In this document: positions 45,693 to 60,719 of the stretch, one piece after another
Layout: every line of letters begins with the position of its first letter
How positions within the stretch are numbered: position 1 is the first letter of the stretch
DNA from: Limnochorda pilosa
GTDB taxonomy: Bacteria > Bacillota > Limnochordia > Limnochordales > Limnochordaceae
Length of the DNA: 64,000 bases
Assembly (NCBI RefSeq): GCF_001544015.1
Contig: NZ_AP014924.1
Span: forward strand, 2,914,001-2,978,000
Direction: 5' to 3'
The notes under the pieces: generated by a model
Told to the model about the DNA's origin: nothing
The model's input: the letters and a program-made list of their open reading frames with translations, nothing else
The model's database searches: none
Position numbers and translations under genes: made by a program

Positions 45693-46529
45693 TCAGGAGC
45701 CGCCCATGCGCAGGTAGAAGCCCGCCACCAGCACCACCAGGCCGAGGCTCCACCACGCGGCCTCCAGGATCTCCTGGCCCGCGCCCTTAGCGTACCGAAC
45801 GCCGGGCTCTTCCTGCAAGTCGAAGGCCGAGGACCGGGCCCGCAGCCAGAGCCAGCCGATGCCCAGAACCAGGAGCGCCGCCCATTGGTCGTACCCCAGC
45901 CCCCAGAAGCGGGAACCCTCCCGCAGGAAGCCCAGCCCGAAACGGAGGGCGCCGTCGCCCAGGAGCCAGTAGAGGAACTGCTCCCCGTCGAACCGGTCGG
46001 ACCGCCGGCGGCGCCAGAGGAGGACGAAGAGCGCGTAGAGGCCGGCGAGCCAGTAGGCCTGCAGGGGATGCACCGGCGCCCCCCCCGGAATCGTCACGCC
46101 CCAGGGAAGGCCCGTGGCCCGCCCGAAGAGGTCGGATCCCACCAGGGCCACCGCCCCGGCCAGGGCCGCCGCCGGCGCCAGCGCATCGAGGAGCCGGTAG
46201 AAGAGGCCGGACCCCCTCTGCCAGGTCCACGCCAGGGCGATTACGGCCGGCAGGCCCCCGTAGAAGGTGAGCCCCCCGTCCTGGAGCAGGAGCACCTCCC
46301 ACGGGAAGGTGCGGTAGTACTGGCGGTTGAGGAGGACGAAGACGAGCCGTGCCCCGAGGAGGCCCACCACCAGGGAGAGGACCAGGAAGTCCCCCGTCCG
46401 CTCCGGAGGGATGCCCCGCCGCCTGCCCTCCCGGATGGCCACCGCGGCCCCCAGCAGGAAGCCGGCCGCCAGCGTGAGCCCGAAGCTGAAGAAGGGAACG
46501 GGCCCCAGCCGCACCAGGATCTCGCTCAA
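45693..46529 (-). CDS. lgt: Prolipoprotein diacylglyceryl transferase
   Basis: About 278 aa, seven membrane segments. Lgt motifs: VGLLGARLVFVLLN with the key Arg, GGLTFYGGL, GVTIPGGAPVHPLQAYW, DGEQFLYWLL and GLGFLREGS. It adds diacylglycerol from phosphatidylglycerol to lipobox Cys. No ATG exists near the N-terminus; TTG 46529, overlapping the EamA stop, has GGGAGG about 10 bases upstream. GTG 46541 is the alternative. The C-terminal roughly 40 residues with an extra hydrophobic helix go beyond the family norm. Confidence 0.92.
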   Translation of the reverse strand: MSEILVRLGPVPFFSFGLTLAAGFLLGAAVAIREGRRRGIPPERTGDFLVLSLVVGLLGARLVFVLLNRQYYRTFPWEVLLLQDGGLTFYGGLPAVIALAWTWQRGSGLFYRLLDALAPAAALAGAVALVGSDLFGRATGLPWGVTIPGGAPVHPLQAYWLAGLYALFVLLWRRRRSDRFDGEQFLYWLLGDGALRFGLGFLREGSRFWGLGYDQWAALLVLGIGWLWLRARSSAFDLQEEPGVRYAKGAGQEILEAAWWSLGLVVLVAGFYLRMGGS

Positions 46530-47578
46530 AGGCCCCCGCACCTCCCGCGCTTCGGTGGATGCGACGGAGCCCCCGGGTCGGCCCGGGCGGGGTCGGGGGC
46601 GTCCTGGGGTGCTTCCCCCCGCCCGAACGGCCCGTCCACCCCGCGTCCCAAGGGCGACCGGGCCCCGGACCCTTCGGATCTCCGGCCGCCCACCTCGTTC
46701 ACCAGCACCCCCACCAGGACCAGCCCCGCCCCCCAGAGGGCCTGCCCCGCCATCCGTTCGGCCAGGAAGGCCATCGCGAAGAGGGCGGCAAAGACCGGTT
46801 CCATGCTCAGGATGACGCCCACCCGGGTGGGGTCCGTGCGGTGCTGGTAACGGACCTGGATCCAGAGGGCCACGGCCGTGGCCGGCACCGCCAGGTACGC
46901 GAGGCCCCACCAGAGGCCGCTGCGGTGCACCAGGGGCAGGCCCTCCGTCCCCACCGCGAACCCCAGGCTCAGGATCGCCACCGTGGCCAGCTCCACCCCC
47001 GTCAGCAGCAGCGGGTCGTGGCGGGGCCCCAGCCGGTCCACCAGCAGGATCTGGACCGCGTAGGCCACGGCGCAGAGGAGCACCAGCACGTCCCCGTACC
47101 GGGGCGCGAGGCCGCCCCCGTCGGGCAGGCTCAGGAGGGCTAGGCCGGCCGTGGCCGCTCCCACCCCCGCCCACTGGGGGAAGGATGGGCGACGCTTGAA
47201 GACCAGGGTCCCCAGAATGGGCACGAAGACCACCGAGAGCGCGGTGAGGAAGGCAGCCTTGGAGGCGGTGGTGAAGCGCAGCCCCGCGGTCTGCAGGAAG
47301 TAGGCCGCCCAGAGGCTCACGCCCAGCAGCACCCCGTCCCGCAGCAGGCACGAGGGGTCGGAGCGGAGCGCGCCGGGCCGGACCCAGAGGGCGGGCAGCA
47401 GGAGCAGCAGGGACGCAGCGCCGAACCGGAGGGCGAGCAGGGTGTGGGGTGGAACCTCGCCCACCAGCGTCTTGATGACGGGGAAGGTGCCTCCCCAGAT
47501 CACCGTCACCCCCAGCAGCAGGAGGTCGGCGGTGAGGGCGGGCGAGCGCGGCGCCAGCAGGCGCAGGGGGCGGCTCAC
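46526..47578 (-). CDS. EamA/DMT-family transporter
   Basis: 350 aa. Two EamA repeats of five helices ([41 protein letters not shown] and [57 protein letters not shown]). Likely exports a small metabolite; substrate unknown. The last 50 residues after the final helix are charged, Gly/Arg/Pro-rich and probably disordered. GTG 47578 overlaps the gatB stop. Confidence 0.9.
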   Translation of the reverse strand: MSRPLRLLAPRSPALTADLLLLGVTVIWGGTFPVIKTLVGEVPPHTLLALRFGAASLLLLLPALWVRPGALRSDPSCLLRDGVLLGVSLWAAYFLQTAGLRFTTASKAAFLTALSVVFVPILGTLVFKRRPSFPQWAGVGAATAGLALLSLPDGGGLAPRYGDVLVLLCAVAYAVQILLVDRLGPRHDPLLLTGVELATVAILSLGFAVGTEGLPLVHRSGLWWGLAYLAVPATAVALWIQVRYQHRTDPTRVGVILSMEPVFAALFAMAFLAERMAGQALWGAGLVLVGVLVNEVGGRRSEGSGARSPLGRGVDGPFGRGEAPQDAPDPARADPGAPSHPPKRGRCGGL

Positions 47579-49057
47579 GGCCGGAGCCTCTCCTCCAGCA
47601 GCGCCCGCACCTGCTGCGGGTTGGCCTTGCCCTGGGTCTGCTTCATGACCTGCCCCATCAGGAAGCCTATGGCCTTGCCCTCCCCGGCGCGCACGTCCGC
47701 TGCGGGCTTGGGGTTCTCGTGGATCACCCGGTCGACGACGGCCTCCAGGGCGCCCCGATCGCTGATCTGCTCCAGGCCCCGCTCCCTCACGATCTCCCCG
47801 GCCGGGCGCCCGCTGTGGACCATCTCCTCCAGGACCTCCTTGGCCGCCGGCTGGGAGACGGTCCCCCGCTTCACCAGCTCCAGCAGCTCCGCCAGCCCCT
47901 GGACGGAGACCGGGATCGCCTCCACCTCGCCCCCCTCGGTGGGTGCGTGGCGCAGCACCTCGCCCATCACCCAGTTGCTGGCCAGCTTGGCGTCGCCCAC
48001 CCGGGCGGCGACGGCCTCGAAGAAGTCCGCGACGATCCGGGAGCCGGTGAGGACCCCCGCGTCGTACGGCGGCAGCCCGTACTCCCGCACGAATCGGGCC
48101 CGCCGGGCGTCGGGCAGCTCGGGGAGCTCGGCGCGCCAGCGCTCCACCTGGCCCGGATCCAGCACCAGGGGCGCCAGGTCCGGCTCGGGGAAGTAGCGGT
48201 AGTCGTCCGCCTCCTCCTTGGAGCGCATGGAGACCGTCTCCTGTCGCGCCTCGCTCCACGCCCGGGTCTCCTGCACCACCCGCTCGCCCCGGCGGAGCAG
48301 CTCCGCCTGCCGGCGGGCCTCGAAGGCCAGGGCCCGGGCGACGGCCCGGAAGGAGTTCATGTTTTTCACTTCCGTCTTGGTGCCGAGCTCGTCCGATCCC
48401 CTGGGGCGGAGCGAGATGTTGGCGTCGCAGCGTAGCGATCCTTCTTCCATGCGCACGTCAGAGACGCCGATGTAGCGCAGGGTGGTGCGGAGTTGCTCCA
48501 GGTAGGCCCGGGCCTCCTCGGGGCTCCGCAGGTCCGGCTGCGAGACGATCTCAATGAGCGGGATGCCCACCCGATTGTAGTCGATGTTGGAGTACTCGGA
48601 GCCGACGATGCTCTCCCCCGAATGGACGGACTTGCCCGCTTCCTCCTCCAGGTGCACCCGGACGATCCCGATCCGCCGGACCCCCTCGGGGGCGGCGATC
48701 TCCACGTAGCCGTCCCGGCAGAGGGGGAGGTCGTACTGGGAGATCTGGTATGCCTTGGGAAGGTCCGGATAGAAGTAGTTCTTCCGGTCGAACTTGCTGA
48801 AGGGAGCGATCTGGCAGTGGAGGGCCAGGCCCGCCTTCACCGCCAGCTCCACGGCCCTCTCGTTGAGGACGGGCAGCACCCCCGGCAGCCCCAGGCAGAC
48901 GGGGCAGACCTGGGTGTTGGGGGGGGCCCCGAACGCGGTGGAGCAGCCGCAGAAGAGCTTGGAGCGGGTGGAGAGCTCCGCGTGGACCTCCAGGCCGATG
49001 ACCACCTCGAACTCGTCGTGGCCGGGGTCCGGTAGGGCCTGCGCCGGTGCCGCCTGT

Positions 49058-49065
<8 letters not shown>
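47575..49065 (-). CDS. gatB: Asp/Glu-tRNA amidotransferase subunit B
   Basis: 496 aa. [22 protein letters not shown], then the zinc-site Cys in [15 protein letters not shown], the cradle ([24 protein letters not shown]) and the C-terminal YqeY-like tail. It binds mischarged Glu-tRNA(Gln)/Asp-tRNA(Asn) and phosphorylates the side chain. GTG 49065 overlaps gatA by 8 bp. Confidence 0.98.
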
Positions 49066-50572
<1,507 letters not shown>

Positions 50573-50574
50573 GG

Positions 50575-52970
<2,396 letters not shown>

Positions 52971-53092
52971 TCACCTCCGCAGGTGACCTCATTCCATCCC
53001 TGACCCGGCCTTCCTGCGCTGCCGCCGGTTCTGGCTCCGGCGCCTGGCTCATATCCCTGTCCGTGGTTGGCCTGCGACGGGGGGCACGATAT

Positions 53093-54259
53093 GTGGTCAT
53101 CAGCCGGCGCCAGCTCCAGCGGCTCGCCCTCGTGATCCTGGCGGCCGCGGTCCTCGCGGCCGGCGCTCGGCAGGTCGCCACCCGCATCCGGCCCGCCTGG
53201 GTGCCCGCCGCCCCGCCGCCGGAGGTGACCTACTGGCCTGGCGCCCGGGAGGAAGGGCCGGCGCTGCGTGCCCGCGCGGCCATTCTCCTGGAGGGTTCCA
53301 CCGGCACCATCCTCTATGCTCGCAACGAGCACCAGCAAAGGGCTCCCGCCAGCACCACCAAGATCGTCACGGCGCTCTTGGCGGTGGAGAGGGGCGGGCT
53401 CGACGAGCAGGTGCGGGTAAGCCCGGAAGCGGCCGGCACCCGGGGATCGAGCGCCTACCTGCGGGCCGGCCAGGAGCTTCCCCTCCTGGAACTGCTCCAT
53501 GCCATGATGCTCCCCTCGGGCAACGACGCGGCCGTGGCCGTGGCCGAGCACGTCGCCGGCTCGGTGCCGTCCTTCGCCCGGCTGATGAATCAGCGGGTCC
53601 GGGAGCTGGGCGCCCGCAACAGCCTCTTCCAGAACCCCCACGGGCTCGACGCGGCCGGCCACTACACCACCGCCTACGACCTGGCCCTGATCACCCGTAC
53701 GGCCATGCGGTACCCCGTCTTCGCCCGCATCGTCCAGACCCGGGAGCACCCAAGCGCCTGGGGCACCTGGAGCAACACCAACCGCCTCCTCTGGAGCTAC
53801 GAGGGAACCGTGGGCGTCAAGACCGGCACCACCGGCAACGCCGGGAACTGCCTTGTGACCGCCGTCAACCGGGAGGGCCTGGAGCTGGTGAGCGTGGTCC
53901 TGGGCAGCCCCGATCGCTGGTCCGAGTCGGTCCGGCTCCTCGAATGGGGCTTCGACACCTTCCGGCGGCTCGAGCTGGCCAGCGCCCACGCCCCCCTGGT
54001 GGAAGCCGCCGCCCCCGGTACCGAGGAGGCCATCCCCCTGGCCTCACCCCAACCCGTGCAGCTCCTGGTGCGGAAGGACCAGGTGGACGACGTCCAACTC
54101 CGGGTGCGGCTCGCGCCCGTGCGGCTGCCCGTCCGCCGCTTCGAGCCTCTGGGGCAGGTGGATCTCCTCCTGGGCGACGAGGTCGTGCGAACCCTCCCCC
54201 TGGAGGCGGCCGCCAGCGTGGGTCAACCCTCGTGGTGGCACCTCCTGCTGGGCCGGTGA
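53093..54259 (+). CDS. D-alanyl-D-alanine carboxypeptidase (S11, DacF/DacB-like)
   Basis: About 388 aa. An N-terminal hydrophobic segment (RLALVILAAAVLAAGA) serves as signal or anchor. The catalytic motifs are APASTTKIV (SxxK), LPSGNDAAV (SGN) and VGVKTGTTGNAGN (KTG). A C-terminal beta domain (residues about 320-380, PVQLLVRKDQVDDVQLRVRLAPVRLPV) is the PBP5_C-type module. It trims pentapeptides; DacF/DacB members act in sporulation. GTG 53093 has GGGGG about 8 bases upstream; GTG 53063 is possible. The only plus-strand gene between ligA and pcrA. Confidence 0.93.
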   Translation: MVISRRQLQRLALVILAAAVLAAGARQVATRIRPAWVPAAPPPEVTYWPGAREEGPALRARAAILLEGSTGTILYARNEHQQRAPASTTKIVTALLAVERGGLDEQVRVSPEAAGTRGSSAYLRAGQELPLLELLHAMMLPSGNDAAVAVAEHVAGSVPSFARLMNQRVRELGARNSLFQNPHGLDAAGHYTTAYDLALITRTAMRYPVFARIVQTREHPSAWGTWSNTNRLLWSYEGTVGVKTGTTGNAGNCLVTAVNREGLELVSVVLGSPDRWSESVRLLEWGFDTFRRLELASAHAPLVEAAAPGTEEAIPLASPQPVQLLVRKDQVDDVQLRVRLAPVRLPVRRFEPLGQVDLLLGDEVVRTLPLEAAASVGQPSWWHLLLGR

Positions 54260-54287
54260 CCGGGCGGGCGCCGCCCCCCCGAGCTCC

Positions 54288-56509
<2,222 letters not shown>

Positions 56510-56570
56510 CCTTCAAGCCCCCTGCCAAGCGTTGGCACGGCTTTCATTATAGATGGGCCGCCGGGGGATG

Positions 56571-57668
56571 TCACGCGGGCGCCCCGGGGCCTTCCCGATC
56601 GGGGACGTCCTCGGCCGGACCCACGATCCGCTGGGCCAGGTTGACCCGCAGGTCGATCTCCAGGTCGTGGCCCACCAGCCGGACCACGGGCCGGGCGGGG
56701 ACGCCCTCGTTCAGTTGCACCACGAGGGCCCTCTCGCCCGTGTTCAAGCGCACCAGGGTGCCCACGGGGTAGGGGGCGACCCGGGCCAGGAAGGTACGGA
56801 TCACGTCGGGGTCGAAGGTCTTGCCCGACTCCGCTTCCATGAGGGCCAAGACCTGGTACACGGGCCTGGCCGGGCGGTAGGCCCGATCGGTGGTCATGGC
56901 GTCGAAGACGTCCACCACGGCCACGATCCGGGCGAAGAGGTGGATCTTCTCGCCGGCCAGCCCCCGGGGGTAGCCGCTGCCGTTCCAGCGCTCGTGGTGC
57001 TGGTAGGCCACGTGGGCCGACCGCAGGTCGAACCCGGGGTTCTTGCGCAGGATCTCGAAGCCGTGGACCGTGTGCTGCTGCATCAGCCGGTACTCCTCGT
57101 CGGTGAGCTTCCCTGGCTTGTTCCAGACCGCGTCGGCGATCTTCACCTTCCCCACGTCGTGGAGGAGGGCGCCCACGGCCAGGGGCAGCAGGTCCTTCCG
57201 CTCCAGCCCCTGGTGGATCCCCAGGAGGCTCGCGGTCACGCCCACGCCCACCGAGTGGTTGAAGACGTAGTCCTGCATCGCCCGGATGTCGGCCAGCTCC
57301 AGCACCACGTTTCGGTTGGCCAGCACCTCTTCCAGCACCGAGACCACCGCCTGGGTGACCCGCTTCGTGTCCGCCAGGGTCGCGGCCAAACCCTTCCGCA
57401 TCCGCTCCATGTACTGCTTCACCGAATGGTATGCCTCGCGGCGCACCCGCTCCGAGACCACCTCGGCGGCCTCCGCGGCGGCCGAGGCGGTGAGGGCGGC
57501 GTCCCCAGGATCGCGAACATAAAGGGTCTGGATGCCGAACTGAGCCAGGCGGTCCAGGACGTGGGGCGTCAGGACCACTCCAGGAGCCACCAGGGTGCGG
57601 CCCTCGGCGTACACCGGGCGCCCCAGCACCATGCCGGGCCGGACGTCCTTCAGCAAAAGGAGCCTCAT
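56571..57668 (-). CDS. HD-GYP cyclic-di-GMP phosphodiesterase family protein
   Basis: 365 aa. An N-terminal domain (KDVRPGMVLGRPVYAEGRTLVAPGVVLT) resembles the DUF3391-like/N-terminal lobe before many HD-GYPs. The HD pair is at 170-171 (GALLHDVGKVKIADAVWNKPGKLT) and the GYP motif at 232-234 (HHERWNGSGYPRGL). It probably hydrolyses c-di-GMP, opposing the GGDEF protein at 42.5 kb. A C-terminal beta domain (VGTLVRLNTGERALVVQLN) is common in this group. ATG 57668 has GGAG just upstream. Minus strand, 61 bp before pcrA. Confidence 0.93.
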   Translation of the reverse strand: MRLLLLKDVRPGMVLGRPVYAEGRTLVAPGVVLTPHVLDRLAQFGIQTLYVRDPGDAALTASAAAEAAEVVSERVRREAYHSVKQYMERMRKGLAATLADTKRVTQAVVSVLEEVLANRNVVLELADIRAMQDYVFNHSVGVGVTASLLGIHQGLERKDLLPLAVGALLHDVGKVKIADAVWNKPGKLTDEEYRLMQQHTVHGFEILRKNPGFDLRSAHVAYQHHERWNGSGYPRGLAGEKIHLFARIVAVVDVFDAMTTDRAYRPARPVYQVLALMEAESGKTFDPDVIRTFLARVAPYPVGTLVRLNTGERALVVQLNEGVPARPVVRLVGHDLEIDLRVNLAQRIVGPAEDVPDREGPGAPA

Positions 57669-57885
57669 GGCTCTCCCCCCATTCGTCCCCCAACCCCGGC
57701 GACCCCGTGCCAGCCACCGCCCCCTCGAAGGACCCAGGGGTGCGTGGTCCGGCTTCAGGAAACATGTACCGCTTTCCAGTTCGCCCTGCGCCCCCCGGCC
57801 CCTCCCGATCCTTCCAGCAGGTTCCATCGCTGCGATTGCGAAGGTATGCACAGGACCATGCACCCAGGGACACGGGGGTGGGCTT

Positions 57886-59061
57886 GTGCGCGTCGTGATT
57901 GCACCCGATTCCTTCAAGGGGAGCCTGGACGCGGCCGATGTGGCCGCCGCCCTGGCCCGAGGCATCGCCCGGGCGTGGCCCGGTGCGGAGGTGGTCTCCC
58001 TGCCGGTGGCCGACGGGGGTGAGGGCTGGGTGGACACCCTCGTGCACGCGTCGGGCGGGTCTTTCCTCACCCGCCGGGTGACGGGGCCGCTGGGCGAGCC
58101 CGTGGAGGCCCGCTACGGCCTCATCGGGCAGGGGAACCAGCGGGCGGCGGTCATCGAGATGGCCGCGGCCTCGGGGCTGCCCCTGGTCCCCCCCGACCGG
58201 AGGGATCCCCGGATCACCACCACCCGGGGAACGGGCGAGCTGATCCGGGACGCGCTGGCCCAGGGGGCCCGGCGCCTCCTGGTGGGCATCGGGGGCAGCG
58301 CCACCAACGACGGCGGCGCCGGCATGGCGGCCGCCCTCGGGGTCCGCTTACTGGACGACCGGGGCGCGGAGCTGCCGCCGGGCGGTGCGGCCCTGGCCCG
58401 CCTGGCCCGGGTGGACCTCGCGGGTCTCGAGCCTGGTCTGGCTCAGGTGGAGGTGGTGGTCGCCTGCGACGTGGACAACCCCCTCACCGGCGAACGGGGC
58501 GCCTCCGCGATCTATGGGCCCCAGAAGGGGGCTACCCCTGCCATCGTGCGGGAGCTGGACGCCGCGCTGGGCCACTTCGCCGATGTGGTGGAGGGCGCCC
58601 TGGGGCGCCGGCTGCGGGACGAGCCCGGAGCCGGCGCGGCGGGAGGCCTGGGCTTCGGCATGATGGCCTTTGCCGGTGCGAGGCTCCAACCCGGCATCGA
58701 GCTCGCCCTGGACACGCTCCAGGCCGACCGGCTCCTGGTGGGGGCGTCCCTGGTCCTCACGGCCGAAGGACGGCTGGATCGCCAGACCCTGCACGGCAAG
58801 GTCCCCCTGGGGGTGGCCCGCCGGGCCCGGAAGCACGGGGTGCCGGTGGTCGCCCTGGGCGGCGGGGTGGAGCCCCTGCCCGTCGAGATGCTGGAGGCCC
58901 TGCGGGCCTCCGGCATCGAGGCGGTGGTGCCCACTTTGGAGGAACCTTGTAGCTTGGAGGAGGCGATGGACCCGGAGAAGACCCGGAAACGCCTGGAACG
59001 GGCGGGCGAACGGGTTGCCCGCCTGATCGGCATCGGCCACGCGCAGCGCGCGGGGCCCTGA
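57886..59061 (+). CDS. glxK: Glycerate 2-kinase (GlxK family)
   Basis: About 391 aa. VVIAPDSFKGSLDAADVAAALARG is the family start; VADGGEGWVDTLV, GIGGSATNDGGAGMAAALG, YGPQKGATP and GASLVLTAEGRLDRQTLHGKVPLGVA follow. It phosphorylates D-glycerate to 2-phosphoglycerate. GTG 57886 has GGGGGTGGG upstream. 25 bp before a GntP permease. No obvious promoter in the 217 bp upstream. Confidence 0.95.
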   Translation: MRVVIAPDSFKGSLDAADVAAALARGIARAWPGAEVVSLPVADGGEGWVDTLVHASGGSFLTRRVTGPLGEPVEARYGLIGQGNQRAAVIEMAAASGLPLVPPDRRDPRITTTRGTGELIRDALAQGARRLLVGIGGSATNDGGAGMAAALGVRLLDDRGAELPPGGAALARLARVDLAGLEPGLAQVEVVVACDVDNPLTGERGASAIYGPQKGATPAIVRELDAALGHFADVVEGALGRRLRDEPGAGAAGGLGFGMMAFAGARLQPGIELALDTLQADRLLVGASLVLTAEGRLDRQTLHGKVPLGVARRARKHGVPVVALGGGVEPLPVEMLEALRASGIEAVVPTLEEPCSLEEAMDPEKTRKRLERAGERVARLIGIGHAQRAGP

Positions 59062-59086
59062 AGATCGACGAGGAGGGAAGAGGACG

Positions 59087-60433
59087 ATGGTACAAGGCGC
59101 GTGGCTGCTCGTGATCCTCGCGGCGGCGATCGCGTTCATCATCTGGGGCACGGCCAGCCTCCGGCTTCATGCGTTCCTGGTTCTCCTGCTGGCCGCCTAC
59201 GGCGTCGGGCTGGTGGCGGGGATGCCCGCGGCCGACGTGATCGGCGCCATCACCGCGGGCTTCGGCGGGACGATGGGGGCCATCGGCATCGTCATCGCCG
59301 CCGGCACCATCATCGGCTTCGTGCTGGAGCGGAACGGCGGGGCGCGGGTGATGGCCGAGTCGGTGCTGAAGGTGCTGGGCGAGGCCCGCTCGGCCCTGGC
59401 CATGGCGGTGACCGGGGCGATCGTCTCGATCCCCGTCTTCTGCGACTCGGGGTTCGTCATCCTCTCGCCCCTGAACCGCTCGCTGGCGGCCCGGGCCAAG
59501 AAGTCGATGGCCCTCTACGCGGTGGCGCTCAGCATGGGACTCTACGCGACCCACGTCTTCGTGCCGCCGACGCCCGGCCCCATCGCGGCGGCGGGCACCC
59601 TGAACGCGGACCTGGGCACGGTGATCCTCCTGGGGCTGGTGGTCACCATCCCGGTGGTGGCGGTCACCTACTGGTTCGCCACCTTCATGGGCCGGCGGGT
59701 TCAGATCGATCCTGTGGAGGCGCCTCTGGCCGAGGCGGCCGCGACCGCCGAGCCGCAGCACCGGCCGTCGGTGCTGGCCTCCTTCGCCCCCATCGCGGTG
59801 CCGGTGATCCTCATCGCCCTCAAGTCGGTGGCGGACTATCCCACCCACCCCCTGGGCACGGGAAACCTGGCCGGCTTCTTCAGCTTCATCGGCCACCCCA
59901 TCTCGGCGCTGCTCCTGGGCGTCTTCCTGGCCTTCTGGGCCTCGGGGCGGTTCGATGAGAAGGTGATCCGCGACTGGGCGGGCGAGGGCCTGAAGAACGC
60001 AGGGAACATCGTGCTCATCACGGGCGCGGGCGGCGCGCTGGGCAAGGTGCTGCAGACCACGCCCATCGCCGACTATCTGGGATCGAGCCTCGCGACCTTC
60101 AGCCTGGGCATCTTCCTGCCCTTCCTGATCGCCGCGGCGCTCAAGACGGCCCAGGGCTCCTCCACCGTGGCCATCATCACCACCGCGGCCATCGTCTCGC
60201 CGCTCTTGCCCGCGATGGGGCTGGCCGGCGGCTTCGGCCCGGCGTTGGTGGTGCTGGCCATCGGGGCGGGCTCCATGACCGTCTCCCACGCCAACGACTC
60301 CTACTTCTGGGTCGTCTCCCAGTTCTCGGGGATGAACGTGGCCCAGGCGTACCAGCTCCAGACCATCTCCAGCGGCGTCGCGGGAGTGGCCGGGATCCTC
60401 TCTGTCTGGGTCCTCAGCCTCTTCCTGGTCTGA
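59087..60433 (+). CDS. GntP-family permease, probable glycerate/gluconate importer
   Basis: 448 aa, about twelve membrane helices. GntP marks: AGFGGTMGAIGIVIAAGTIIGFVLERNGGA, SIPVFCDSGFVILSPL, HVFVPPTPGPIAAAG, LKTAQGSSTVAIITTAAIVSPL and GSMTVSHANDSYFWVVSQFSGM. ATG 59087 has AGGAGGG upstream. Paired with glycerate kinase, so D-glycerate is the likely substrate (inference). Confidence 0.94.
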   Translation: MVQGAWLLVILAAAIAFIIWGTASLRLHAFLVLLLAAYGVGLVAGMPAADVIGAITAGFGGTMGAIGIVIAAGTIIGFVLERNGGARVMAESVLKVLGEARSALAMAVTGAIVSIPVFCDSGFVILSPLNRSLAARAKKSMALYAVALSMGLYATHVFVPPTPGPIAAAGTLNADLGTVILLGLVVTIPVVAVTYWFATFMGRRVQIDPVEAPLAEAAATAEPQHRPSVLASFAPIAVPVILIALKSVADYPTHPLGTGNLAGFFSFIGHPISALLLGVFLAFWASGRFDEKVIRDWAGEGLKNAGNIVLITGAGGALGKVLQTTPIADYLGSSLATFSLGIFLPFLIAAALKTAQGSSTVAIITTAAIVSPLLPAMGLAGGFGPALVVLAIGAGSMTVSHANDSYFWVVSQFSGMNVAQAYQLQTISSGVAGVAGILSVWVLSLFLV

Positions 60434-60488
60434 GCGGGCGACCCGCGGGGAGGGTGAGCCTCCCCGGCAGCGACCGGCTTTCGTACCG

Positions 60489-60519
60489 GCCGGCGGCGGG
60501 CCTCGGGCCTGCCGCCGGC
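60489..60519 (+). terminator. Strong hairpin after gntP
   Basis: GCCGGCGGC-GGGCC pairs with GGCCT-GCCGCCGGC, 14 bp with one G-U and a TCG loop. The following GCATCCTTTC has only a weak U-run. It is the likely end of the glxK-gntP unit. The rest of 60434-60719 holds nothing else that I can name. Confidence 0.55.
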
Positions 60520-60719
60520 GCATCCTTTCGGGCCATGAGCCCCCGCGGCCGTCTGTGCCCCCCTCTGCCCCCCAACGGAGGTCCTTTCCCCCATCCTTTC
60601 CCGGCAGGAACCGCGCGCAGGCGCAGGAAAGGCTGCCACCGACCGGTAACCACCCTGTAGCAAGGGATCGGTCTCGTGCTGGGAGAGATCTCGGCGTTCG
60701 CACCCAAGGAGGGCGTTTC

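Noticed and set aside
54262-54276. GGGCGG/CCGCCC hairpin between the carboxypeptidase and pcrA as a convergent terminator
   Set aside because: Short stem, C-run rather than U-run.
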